64,000 bases of DNA, taken from the NCBI GenBank assembly GCA_035222895.1, contig JAVYIG010000166.1, forward strand, positions 682,001 through 746,000, in the 5' to 3' direction. Made by a program: the position numbers and the translations under genes. Of this stretch, positions 1-12,024 are shown piece after piece. Each line of letters begins with the position of its first letter. Position 1 is the first letter of the stretch. Source of the stretch: Strongylocentrotus droebachiensis. Lineage: Eukaryota; Echinodermata; Echinoidea; Camarodonta; Strongylocentrotidae. Under the pieces are notes generated by a model. That model had not been told where the DNA came from, ran no database searches, and saw only the letters and a program-made list of their open reading frames with translations.

Positions 1-371
1 GCTTGTGGATTTTTGTATGTGTGCCATTCTTTCCTGTACAGTATCCTACAAGCATCTCTTAGAGATGTTTAGTGGTTCACCGAACACACCAGTCATGATG
101 AAATCATGCATATTCAACCAATGGTCCATAAAACATACATTTACATGAGGCTTATTGGTTCATTGAACTATCATTCATGACAAACTCTTCCATATTCAAC
201 AAAATGTTTGTAAAACGGACTCAAGCACAATCCTTCAAAATGTCGACGAACACAGTCTATCAAAAAGAAAGTACTTACATGTATCAATCAAAATTAGAAT
301 TTTTATTTTGAAAATAGGATATTTTGGGGAAAAGAATAAGATGTTTGTTCAGTTGGGGTTGGCAGCTCTGC
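1..371. mobile_element. Right part of a CAGAGCTGCCAAC-TIR element
   Basis: The block ends at 371 with GTTGGCAGCTCTG and is a diverged reverse-complement copy of the element at 44554-44934. Shared stretches include CATGATTTCATCATGACTGG on the other strand and the poly-pyrimidine end next to TTGGGGTTGGCAGCTCTG. The left terminus is outside the window. It is non-coding and lies in a CMAH intron. Confidence 0.6.
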
Positions 372-1035
372 ATATAATAATAATAATAATAATCTTGTAA
401 AGTCCACTCCAAATTTTATTAAGTTAAACCAAAAAAACGGAGACGGAAGTCACATTCATCCGGTTTTAGCAGATATTTTGTGTTTATTTTTTAGTGTCAT
501 GAGACCTACAGGTGTAATTGATTTTTTAAATATATTTTGTTGAAAAAAATCGAAGTGGGAAATATGAGCCTCAAACATGTCTGATCCGTAGGTGTAATTG
601 ATTTTTTTAAATAAATTTTGTTGAAGAAAAAAAATCGAACTGAGAAATATGAGCCTCAAACATGTCTAATCCATCTTTTTAGAAATATTATTGATCAATA
701 TTAGAATATTGACATGTGTCTCGGACATGTTTTGATTACCATGCAAATATATATTGCCTCTGAAACCTTTTTAAGTGATCTGCTCAAATGTGATAGTCTC
801 TGTTATCAGACCTGTTCTTACATTGCAATGCATTATCATCATTTGAACTACCCACCATTCGATTCTGATCTTATTTAAACTCCTTCGTCAATTTATAATG
901 GACATGTGGAATGCAAGAGCAGTATGAAGCATATTTAAAAAGCAAAAGCTGAGATATTTTTAGATGAGCCAAAAAATAAAATGTTTACAAGTCAGACATT
1001 GAGTTGAAGGAAACGCATGATTGTGGAGAAAAATG
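372..1035. other. AT-rich CMAH intron, no gene seen
   Basis: This is AT-rich non-coding sequence. It holds a short (ATA)n run near 378-393 and two near-identical ~60-bp blocks (500-570 and 590-660, sharing GTAGGTGTAATTGATTTTTT-like sequence), a local tandem duplication. No coding exon or RNA gene was recognised. Confidence 0.5.
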
Positions 1036-3262
1036 CAGGTGGCTTTTGATGTGTATTAAAGCGGCATCATGAGTATGCGTTCAAGCGTGCGTATTGACTT
1101 TAGATCTTTTCAATTACTAAATACATGTACATTACTCAATCATTTATTTGTAGTCTAGCTATTGTTCACACATGTGCTGATGTCATTCATGGTCTATTGT
1201 GAGTACACGTTGGGAAGCCCATTTGCAAAGTTACAAAAAAACTGGAGTTCTGGTTAAAATGAAAAATCATCTGCGAGGCTTGTCGGTCTTTTAAAGAGAT
1301 CCGGTAACTTTGTCTCAGATTCTGAAACAAAATCCTGGATTTAGCTCTCGCTCTATTTTTATCTCCTAAATAATGTTTCCCTTTCTTTTTTCTCTCTCTC
1401 AAATAATAGTTCCCTTTCTTTATTTTCTTTATGAGGCATAAAACGCAGGTGGCATTTAATAAATATGCATTCAAGCGTGCGTATTGACTTTAGATCTTTT
1501 CAATTGCCAAATACATGTACATTACTCAAATCACTTATTTCCGGTCTAGCTATTGTTCACTAATGTTTTCATGTCATTTATGGTCTATTGTGAGTACACA
1601 TCTGGAAGCCCATTGGCAAATTTAAAGAAAAACTTGAGTTCTGGTTAAAATGAAACATCATCTTTGAAAGAATCATTCCAACAGAATATTGTAGTACAAA
1701 TGTCTGAAAAGGATTGCTCTTCAAGTTATATAATATTGTATTCTTATTACTTTATATGTTTTTATGAAAGTAGTGAATAAACTCAATTCAAGTCAAGTCA
1801 AATGTCCTCTCATTTTGCTAGGTATGATAATGATCATGCACTTTGTTTTATAAAAAAGAGAGAAAAGGTAGAATATTCTCTCCTTAACAAAGTTTCCCTT
1901 TCTTTATTAATATCTCCCTTACTCTATTTTCTCTCCAAAAGGTTTTTTTTTTCCTGTCTTAAATAATATCTCTCTTTCTCTATTTTTTATCCCCCTAAAT
2001 AATGTTTCCCTTTCTTTATTTTTTCTCTTTAACAATGTTTCCTTTCTTTAATTTCTCTCCAAAATATAGTTTTCCATTCTTTATATTCTCTCTTATAATA
2101 TCTCCCTTTCTCTATTTTATCTCCTAAATAATGTTTTTTTTCTTTATTCTCTCTCTTAAATAATATCTCCCTTTCTCTATTTTCTCTCCTAAATAATGTT
2201 TTTTTTCTTTATTCTCTCTCTTAAATAATATCTCCCTTTCTCTATTTTTTATCCCCCTAAATAATGTTTCCCTTTCTTTATTTTTTCTCTTTAACAATGT
2301 TTCCTTTCTTTAATTTCTCTCCAAAATATAGTTTTCCATTCTTTATATTCTCTCTTATAATATCTCCCTTTCTCTATTTTATCTCCTAAATAATTTTTTT
2401 TTTTCTTTATTCTCTCTTAAATAATATCTCCCTTTCTCTATTTTCTCTCCTAAATAATGTTTTTTTTCTTTATTCTCTCTCTTAAATAATATCTCCCTTT
2501 CTCTATTTTATCTCCTAAATAATTTTTTTTTCTTTATTCTCTCTCTTAAATAATATCTCCCTTTCTCTATTTTATCTCCTAAATAATGTTTTTTTTTTCT
2601 TTATTCTCTCTCTTAAATAATATCTCCCTTTCTCTATTTTCTCTCCAAAATAATTTTTCCCTCTCTTTATTCTTTCTCTTTAATGATATATCCCCCTTTT
2701 CAATTTTCTCTCCAAAATAATGTTTTCCCTTCTTTATTCTCTCTCTTTAAAAAAAGTTCCCTTTCTCTATTTTCTCTCCAAAAATGATTTTTCTCTCTCT
2801 TTGTTCTCTTTCTTGAATAATATCTCCCTCTCTATTTTCTCTTTCTTTATTTTTTCTCTCAAATAATAGTTCCTTTTCTTTATTTTCTTTATGAAGCATA
2901 AAACGCAGGTGGCATTTGATGTATAAGCGTGGGTATCAACTTTTAATCTTTTAAATTGCCAAAAACATGTACATTACTCAAACCACTTATTTGCAGTCTG
3001 GCTATTGTTCACAAATGTGCTCGTGTCATTAATGGTCTGTACACATGTCGAAGCCCATTTGCAAATTTAAAGAAAAATTTGATTTCTGTTTAAAATGAAA
3101 AATCATCTGAGGCTTGTCGTGCTTTTGAAGAATATCGTAGTACAAATGTTGTCTGAAAAGGATTGCTCTTCAAGTAATACAATATTGTATTCTTTTTACT
3201 TTATATGTTTTTATGAAAGTAGTGAATAAACTCACTTCAATTCAAGTCAAATGTGCTCTTAT
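1036..3262. repeat. Diverged duplicated intron block, three copies
   Basis: Three partial copies (about 1036-1240, 1437-1806 and 2886-3262) share TTCAAGCGTGCGTATTGACT, ATACATGTACATTACTCAA, TCTAGCTATTGTTCAC and a 3' part with TATGTTTTTATGAAAGTAGT. Pyrimidine-rich tandem DNA separates copies 2 and 3. The piece at about 1296-1346 matches the end of a repeat found at 23965-24305, 32402-33085 and 38512-38892. This suggests duplication of a compound block rather than independent insertions. Confidence 0.7.
1850..2880. repeat. Pyrimidine-rich tandem repeat
   Basis: Roughly 1 kb of tandemly repeated units of about 60-70 bp built from TCTCTCTTAAATAATATCTCC and CTTTCTCTATTTTCTCTCC variants. Adjacent units differ by a few bases and by T-run length. 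Strand asymmetry is extreme (C/T on the + strand). ORFs crossing it are repeat artefacts. Confidence 0.9.
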
Positions 3263-3535
3263 TTTGCTGGGTATGATAATGGTCATGTACTTTGTTTTAT
3301 TTTCTTTTTAAAGAGAAAAGGTAAGATATACATGCTTTGAGTTGAATTTGGAAAGGCTGATTATTTGCTTATTGTCAAAGGTTGCTGTCATAAAAATACA
3401 TGTAATAAAATCCTGCTCAAAATCAAATATACCGGTATACAAACACACAATATGTAGAATTCAAATTTGGTCCAAATTTTGAGCTCATTTCTAGACTTGG
3501 TGCAATTGTATTAAGGCATGTACATGTATAGTGCG

Positions 3536-4290
3536 AAACAAAGAATAACATAAGGAAAGACAGAAAGAGAAAGTGATAGAATGATAAAAACAAAGAATAA
3601 CATAAGAGAAGGTGATAGAAGGAAGAAACAAATAATAACATAAGGAAAAACAGAAAGAGAAAGTGATAGAATGATAAAAACAAAGAATACATAAAAGAAG
3701 GTGATAGAAGGAAGAAACAAAGAATAACATGAGGAAAGACAGAAAGAGAAAGTGATGGATGATAAAAACAAAGAATACATAAAAGAAGGTGATAGAAGGA
3801 AGAAACAAAGAATAATATGAGGAAAGACAGAAAGAGAAAGTGATAGAGTGATAAAAACAAAGAATAACATAAGAGAAGGTGATAGAAGGAAGAAACAAAT
3901 AATAACATAAGGAAAAACAGAAAGAGAAAGTGATAGAATGATAAAAACAAAGAATAGCATAAGAGAAGGTGATAGAAGGAAGAAACAAATAATAACATAA
4001 GGAAAAACAGAAAGAGAAAGTGATAGAATGATAAAAACAAAGAATAACATGAGGAAAGATAGAAAGAAAAAAAATGATAGAACGATAACAATTACAATCA
4101 ATAACATAAGGAAAGACAGAAAGAGAAATTGATAAAGAATAGATAATGGAAAGAGAAGATGAAAGATGGAAAGACAAAGAAAAACATAAGAAAAACAGAG
4201 AGATAAAATGATAGAAGGAAAACAAAGAATAACATGACAAAAGATAGAAAAAAAATCACAGAATAATAAACGAACAATAACATAAGAAGT
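3536..4290. repeat. Purine-rich minisatellite, period ~89 bp
   Basis: The unit start GAAGGTGATAGAAGG recurs near 3607, 3694, 3784, 3873 and 3963, giving a period of 87-90 bp. Units contain AAGAATAACATAAG and AGAAAGAGAAAGTGATAGA. The polarity is opposite to the flanking pyrimidine tracts (purine on the + strand). The long minus-strand ORFs here are low-complexity repeat translations, not genes. Confidence 0.9.
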
Positions 4291-4384
4291 GAAAGAAGGA
4301 GAAATTGAATAAGCACGCACGTTGGTGCCATTAGGTCTTCATATAGAGAACGGGCATCGACTACAAACGAAATGGATTATAAAG

Positions 4385-5830
4385 TACTGGTAGTGAACGG
4401 GACGGGTTGACTGCAGCCAATTTGCATCCTCGACCACACAAACGAAAGAGCCCTAAGGCTAGCATGTGGAGTGAGCGTTCTCCCATTAAAGTGTCTGCTG
4501 GTCTGTGCAAGAAAAAGAAACTTCCGTGTAGGCCGTTATCTATTCCACCACATACATTACAAAGATCTTTGTATGAGTCATCTTTTAAAGGGGCTGGTCA
4601 GCTTTATTTCGGGACCTCTCCTGCCTATGTGGTTGAATTAGGCATGTCATGTACTTTCCTTTTGTTTATTTTCTCTCCAAAATGATTGTTCCCTTTCTTT
4701 ATTCTCTCTCTTAAAGAATGTTTCCCTTTCTTTGTTCTCTCTCTCTTAAATGATATCTCCCTTTCTATTTTCTCTCCAAAATTATTGTTCCTTCTCTTTA
4801 TTCCCTCTCTTTATTTTCTTAAGTTACATCTCCCTTTGTCTTTTTTTCTCTCCTAAATCATTTTTCCCTTTCTTTATTCTCTCTCTTAAATAATGTTTCC
4901 CTTTCTTTATTCTCTCTCTCTTAAATATCATTTTCCATTTCTTTATTTTCTCTCCAAAATTATTGTTCCCTCTCTTTATTCTCTCTCTTAAATAATAATA
5001 TCTCCCTTTGTCTATTTTCTCTCCTTAATAATGTTTCCCTTTCTTTATTATCTCTCTTAAATAATAATTCCCTTTCTTTATTTCCTCTCCCAAAAATGTT
5101 TCCCTCTTTATTCTCTCTCTTAAATAATATTTCCCTTTCTTTTTTTTCTCTCCCCTAGTATGTTACCTTTCTTTGTTTTCTCTCAAAAATAATAGGGTAT
5201 TGTCATATGTTTTCTGTCATCAAAATCCATTTACTAAAATCCTGCTAAAAAATCATATATTGTACAACAAAAAAGTACTGCACATACAGGACTACAAACA
5301 CACACGCATTCAAATTTGGTCCAAATTTTGAATTCATTTTTAGATTAAGCCATGTATAGTCAACCTTTAAATGACATTAGGGACTTTTAGATTTGTGTGG
5401 ACTGATACGTGTGATGTCCATTCAAGGCAGTGCATTATTAAAGGACGTCGACCGTAGCAATCCACATTGTCTTCGCTAATCTAAAAGCCCCTAATATGAA
5501 TCCTAGACAACACCTCTGTTGGAAAAGGTTAGCCTTGCCATGAGGTAAGATGGCTCAACAAAAGCACCTATCAATCATAATAATTATACATGCAATATAC
5601 GCAATGTCATGCATACAATGTACATCTCTACCAGACCTTCTTTGATAGAGCGTTATCGCATTCAAATCTCCCCTGGGGCTGTGCAAGGAACGAAAATTCT
5701 GCGAAGACTGATTATCAATTCCACCACATACATTACAAAGACGTATGTATGACTCACCTCTTAAAGGGGCCGGTCAGCAATTTTTAGGAACTTCTCTTAC
5801 ATGTATGGTTAAATGAGACGTGTCCTCGTC
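4385..5830. repeat. Duplicated block with pyrimidine tract between copies
   Basis: Segment 4490-4650 is repeated at 5670-5830. Both contain TTCCACCACATACATTACAAAG, CTTTTAAAGGGGCTGGTCAGC-like sequence and a following pyrimidine tandem array (4670-5190 and 5840-6390). The 92-codon ORF at 4407-4685 lies in the first copy, while the second copy has a different reading frame. I therefore do not treat it as a gene. Confidence 0.65.
5377..5494. mobile_element. Short MITE, TTAGGGACTTTTAGATT termini
   Basis: The ends TTAGGGACTTTTAGATT and AATCTAAAAGCCCCTAA are inverted repeats 118 bp apart. The same terminal motif recurs at 45211 and 51922, so this is a dispersed family. Non-coding. Confidence 0.7.
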
Positions 5831-5839
5831 CATCTGTCC

Positions 5840-6390
5840 ACACTCCACTCCTTTCTTTATTTTCTCTCCCAAACAATGTTTCCCTTTCTTTCTCTCCCCA
5901 AGTATTTTTCCCTTTCTTTATTTTCTCTCTCAAATAATGTTTCCCTTTGTTTTATTTTCTTTCCCCAAGTATTTTTCCTTTCTTTATTCTCTCTCTCTTA
6001 AATGATATCTCCCTTTCTATTTTCTCTTCCAAAGAAAGTTTCCCTTTCTCTACTCTTTCTTTCAAATAATGATTCCCTCTCTTTATTCTCTCTCTTAAAT
6101 AATATTTCCATTTTTTTCTACTTTTTCTCCCGAAATGTTTCCCTCCCTTTATTTTCTCTCCTTAATAATGTTTCCCTCTCTTTATTCTCACTCTTAAATA
6201 ATATTTCCCTTTCTTTATTTTCTCTTTCATATGATGTCTCTCTTTCTTATTTTCTCTCTGGAATAAAGTTTTGTTCTTCCCTTTATTTTCTCTCCCAAAG
6301 AAAATTTCCCTTTCTCTACTTTTGTCGTCCAAATAATGTTTCCCTTCTTTCTTTTCCCCCTTTTCTTTATTTTTTCTCCCAAGTAATGTA
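5840..6390. repeat. Pyrimidine-rich tandem repeat
   Basis: Tandem CTTTCTTTATTTTCTCTC / AAATAATGTTTCCCTTTC units, the same family as 1850-2880 and 4670-5190. It ends about 250 bp before a CMAH exon. Confidence 0.85.
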
Positions 6391-6639
6391 GAAGATAATA
6401 TTGGACTTTATTATGTTGGTTTGAATATTCTCTAGCAATTCACAATGTCCATTTCTTTCTTAGAATCTACATTATCTATGATCAGAGTTATAGTGTATAT
6501 TCAGAGCCAGCTAAGACCTTTGCGTGTTTATTATCATATATGTCACATAAAATGCCTCTCGATTAGCTACGAAACTGCAATATATTGATTTATAGTTATC
6601 CTTTCACATTTATTTTGCTTCTTTTTTTTCATGATGCAG

Positions 6640-6687
6640 TGATTACATACAAGAGTCGCCGCCAGGCACAAAAGTCTTCAAGGATAG
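6640..6687 (+). CDS. CMAH: CMAH exon (window exon 1)
   Basis: The acceptor is TTTTTTTTCATGATGCAG and the donor ATAG|GTGAGT. It encodes DYIQESPPGTKVFKD and two bases of Ser completed in the next exon. The match to the CMAH PPEGTK-[IV]-[YF]-KDSWDF region fixes the frame. At 48 nt it is the shortest exon in the window. Confidence 0.88.
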
Positions 6688-9600
6688 GTGAGTACATTTT
6701 ACTTCATTTTTGTAGTAGAGGCGTTGTGGTCTCGTGGATACATCACCGGACTGTGGATCACATGGTTCACCGTTCAAGTCCCGCCACAGCATTAATGTCC
6801 TTTGGCATGACATCAATCTAAATTTGCCACTCTCCACCCAGGTGAAGTAAATGGGTACCCGGTAGGAAGAAATTCCTTGAATGCTTTAGCGCCTTGTCTT
6901 GGCGGCTCAGCTATAGCCCTGGTAATAATAAGCACAGTAAAGTATATTAACGTAGTAGTTGGGCTACAGTGCATATAAATGGATAATAATTATTATTATT
7001 TTCATTGTATCCCCCGGCAGTATGGCGGTGGAGTACTTTGGATTCAGCAGCGTTACGCCGCCGCGTCATATTCTTGTGTGCGCTTTAACTGCCACATTCC
7101 TTGACGGATTTCTTTCAAATTTTGTATGGGGGTGTATCTTGGTACAATCTACACAAGTACACATCTACACTTTTGGGCAATGCTGCCCTCATTGTTCCGT
7201 CTCTTATAAAGTCAAAGGTCATATGTCTTTTATGCGCTTTTTACTGCCACATTCCTTGACGGATTTCTTTCAAATTTTGTACAGAGCATTATACTCTAAT
7301 CTATACACATATTGTTTTGGTGATGCTGCTCCTAGTCTTGACAATAGTCTGAGCCACTAGTGGCGATCTCTACGTCATCCTTTTGTTTCAGGGAGGGGAG
7401 AGGTGATCTTTGTCCCTCCTTCGAACATACATGTAAGGATGACACAAAATCGCTGACACTGCCGGGGGATACATTCACATTGCACAGCAATACAGATTGT
7501 GATATTTCTAGTTTCCCTCACATTTGGGAGATGTATTAATCAGCAAACATGGAACAAAATCATTACATTTCGGCATAATTAATGTGATATTTATATAATA
7601 TTGAATGGCCTTGGGAGGAATAGAAGGGTATATCCCACGAGCTGATCAGCATATTTCACGAGTCGGCAAGACTGAAACCCAGAACCATGATTTCCACCGT
7701 CTGTTTTGTATCAAAGGCATTGTTTAACAATAATTTCAAGTTCTGAATATTTAAAGCTCACTTTTGTAATGCTAAAATATATCTTTTATTTTTTCTTTAA
7801 AAGCTGGGAGTTTGAGAAGTATGTGATGTTCCAATTTTAATGGTTGGCGATATTTCAGTCCTCAAGGCAAAAAGTATAACAAATATATTTCCCAAGTTCT
7901 AAATATTTCAAGCATACTCGTGTAATGCTAAAAATTTATTGTTTGTTTTGTCTTTAAAAGCTGGGACTTTGAGAAGTATGTGATGTCCCAATCAATGCAA
8001 ATAATATAACAAATATATTTCCCAAGTTCTAAATATTTCAAGCATACTCGTGTAATGCTAAAAATGTATCTTTTATTTTGTCTTCTAAAGCTGGGACTTT
8101 GAGAAGTACCTCAATGGGGTGAACGAGTCTATCGAGCATGAGATCTTTGCGTATCCTGAGTGGATCAAGGTCTACTACAAGTGGGCTAATTTCCACAGCT
8201 ATAACTTGGTCGTGAGGGTGAGTTTTACTATGATTCTGGATATATTCAGCTGAACTTTGACTTGGTTCATTTATGTTGATAACCACTTTGTTCATTCATA
8301 CATGTTTCATGACGATTTATTAGATAGATAGATTGATAGATAATCAAATTTATTCCATTCATCATAAAAAAACATTTAGATACAATAACATACAAAGCCA
8401 CAAGATATATAGTCAAAATAAACAAACATTACATAAGATAATAGTACAATATAAGATGATCTGGACAAAAGCATAGAAAAAAAAATGAGTGAGTATTGTA
8501 TGTGAATGAGGAGGCAGCTAGAAAGGAAATGCCTTACTGGTGCTGCCACCTACAAAAAACTGAAAATTTGAAATTAGGATAAGAAGAGAGTATGACAAGA
8601 TCAGATTGAAGATTTACAGAATAAGTACATTGTACAAGCATATATACCCAAAAGATTAACAACAAACAAAAACGACAACAACAAAAATAATTGTTTTTGT
8701 TTCTTACATTGACAACAACGGTGGCCCTTATATTCAGCCACATCTTTTTTCCATCCCTATTCCCCATTCATTTACACCGTCAGAAATCGTTTCATTTTGC
8801 TCAGTTTTATTACGTCTTGTGTGTACAAGCTTAACATGTTTGAGCCCTCCTTCAGACTCATACAAGCAATTTTGATTGCTTTTAAATTGAGCACTCACAA
8901 CTGCTTGTTTAATAAGCACTTGAGAGCTCACATGCACATGTTTAGATTGTACTTATGTGTGTGTGACCTAGCAGAGGGTTTCCAGTTATCCAGGAAATAT
9001 TGATGATGATGTTGATAATGATGAGGGTGATAGTGATGATGACGATGATGTTGATCATGATAATGATGAGGGTGATAGCATACCTGCCAACCCTTCTATA
9101 TAAATTGGAATATTCTGATTTTTTAAAACATTTTTTAAACTGATTTGTTTTAATTATTTTTTTGTGGATGCTAAAGCCAAATTAAGCTTATTTCATCATG
9201 TGCTGCCATTTGAGAGTTCACGTAGTGTCTTGAATGGCTGCATGATCGAGCGGTGAATTTGTATTCGCTTTTTGGTACAGATTTAACACGTATTGCCAGT
9301 CACACTGCCGCTGCAAGTGCGATTTCTTATTTTCGAAGGCATAATAATAATAATAGTGAACATTTATAATACCTTTTTAGCATACCTTGCTAAAAATTGC
9401 TAATTCTTATTTTCAAACATTGACAGGTATGTGATAGTGATGACAATGATGATGATGATGATCTTAAATCCCTTTTCTTTTCTTTTTTCTGTCATCTTTC
9501 TCTATCACTTTTTTCTCTATGTCTCTGTCTCTATCTCTCTCTCTTTCTCGCTCTGTCCCTGTCCCTCTCCCTCTCTCTCTCTCTCTCTCTCAATCACCCT

Positions 9601-11990
9601 CTCTCTCTCTCTCTCTCTCTCTTTCTATCTATTCCATGTGTAGATGATAGAGACGGATGATGACTTCAAGGATATAGACGGAGGCTATAACTTCTTGATT
9701 GATTTCAGTGGTCTAGAAGCCACGTTCCCTACCGAGAGACCAAGCAGAGAGCATAATTACCTTGAGGTAATTGAATTTGAAACAGAAATAAAACTTAATT
9801 GGCAGCCTGAGGGCTAAATTAAATTACTTAGTTTATAGGTATAGAGTACCCAAAATCTTTTTATTCAGATGGTCATATCTCAGCCAATACTTAACATATT
9901 CAATTGGCTTTCAAAATTTTGGAAATTATTTTTGATACTCTTTCGGAAAATGAAGGAAAAAAATGGAGGAATTCTAAAAAATAGATTGTTGATGACGTCA
10001 CACTTCACCACTCGATATACTAGTTTTGTTTTGTTTTAATTAGAAACACCAATACAAAGGTTATCACGTTCATAATTTTTTTTTTTTTTTAACTTGGGAA
10101 TTGTTTGTTGAGAGCTCGTTATTTGAATGATGTATATGGTAATGATTATTTTCTTGAGCGAGGCATTTTTTCTATGTTGCTTCTCTTCACCCAGGGGTTC
10201 AATGGGTTCATGATAAGATGCAAAATTCAGTGTTGTTTGTTCAGCAGTTTGAGCGTCGTTTAAAAGGGGCCTAGCTGGAATGCTCCCAGTGGTGGAGAAA
10301 ATACAAAACATTTTTGTGCAAGTAAGCCTGAAATCCAACGGCCGGGTTAATGATATTACTATTATTAAAAATCGCTTTTAAAGATATGGTAGATGTATTA
10401 GGCGCTGGGTAAACAAGACATATGATTACAGTCAAACCTGTCTATAGCGACCGCCCAAGGGAAACAAAAAACGTGGTCTTTGTAGACAGATGGTCTTTGT
10501 AGACAGGTGGTCACTAAAGCAGGTTCAACTGTATTAGTGCATGTATTATTACAATATTATGGTTGGATGTGAAGTCTTTTTCTTTTCATCGCCTCCTTTA
10601 ACCAGATCAAGAATAGAATCGGAGTTCACAGACAGACGGTGTTGAAGGGGCTCTTCTGGGACGACCTGTACATTGGATTCAACAACCAAATCTCAAGGAC
10701 TCCTGACACATTCCATTACCTGTAAGTCTATGCAGTAGAAGAGAAGTGGATGGAGGATAGAGGGACCTGTGGATAGAGGGATGGAAGGAAGGGTGCATGT
10801 CAGAATGAATATGGATGGATTGATGATTACTGTATATAGAGGATGGCTGGGCAAACAAATAGATTGAAGGAAGGATGAATGGGTGGACAGATAGATGAAT
10901 GTGTGGCTGGATGGATGGATAGATGTTCATAATGATCATGTACAATGTATATTGAATGTTTACTAAAAACAGGGCCTTGAGAGTAAATCAGAAACAAGGT
11001 TTAACAAAATTCAGACAAACATGAAGTATGTGTTTACAACTCACATTTTTTTAATTAATTCCTTATGATTGTCAATTATATGTTGTTCCTGTGAGATTAC
11101 TGTGAAGCAAGATTGTAAATGTAAATATGAACAATTATCCTCTATGGACATAATAAAGAAATGAATGAATGAATGGATTGTGCATAGATAGAAGGAGGAG
11201 TGAATGAATGAATGGTGGATGGATATGGACTTACCGGTAGTCGGATGTTACGATTTGCGCAAGTCATAATATTATTCCCCCAATTTATCTTCCATGTTTA
11301 GGTTTTGGAACCACATGCAGATCTTGCTCCCATTCGAGCCCCCTAACTGGGACGAATTCTTGGTCGAGATGAAGGCCAAGAACAGTCCGAGGAAAGATGT
11401 CTGGAAACCGTCTCATGCACAGATATCAAATGGTAAGATCTGCACCTCTCTAATTTTGATTACGGTACGACTGTAGCTTTGTGAAATATTTATTTTTATT
11501 TTTATTTTATTTCTGACATTGATACAGGGTAGCACATTTTCAACAATAGTGGTGGTCTTCCATGAGGCCCTGTTGAATAACATTAAATCGCAATTATAAC
11601 ATAAATATCAGCAAAATACTGTTGCATATTTGAAATATCATATTACATGGATAGATATTAATGTGTTTTTAAATCAGGTGAAATATAATAATTAATGTCT
11701 ATACTTTTTTTGTTGTTGATAGCCTGATATAGTTTTGAAAGCTCATAATCACGGAAGAAAGAAAAAGAGAATATTCTAGTGTTAAAAAGGGGCCAGTCAC
11801 GTACATGTATCAAACTTTTCATGCTCATACACTGTACTTATTATTGTTTTCCTTTTTGATTTATTCTACTCTTTTTCATTTTACTCTCTTCCCTTTCTTA
11901 AATCCTCCCTCCATATTTTTTCTCATTCTCTATCCCTCTCCTTCATCTCCCTCTCTTCCCCCTCATTGTCCTTCTTCCTCCCCCTTTCTC

Positions 11991-12024
<34 letters not shown>

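Noticed and set aside
3423..4331. Long overlapping minus-strand ORFs of 222-269 codons
   Set aside because: All come from an 89-bp purine minisatellite read in different frames. No signal of coding use.
6959..7360. 133-codon ORF on the + strand
   Set aside because: It spans the TIR element at 7007-7472 and its internal duplication; no recognisable domain.
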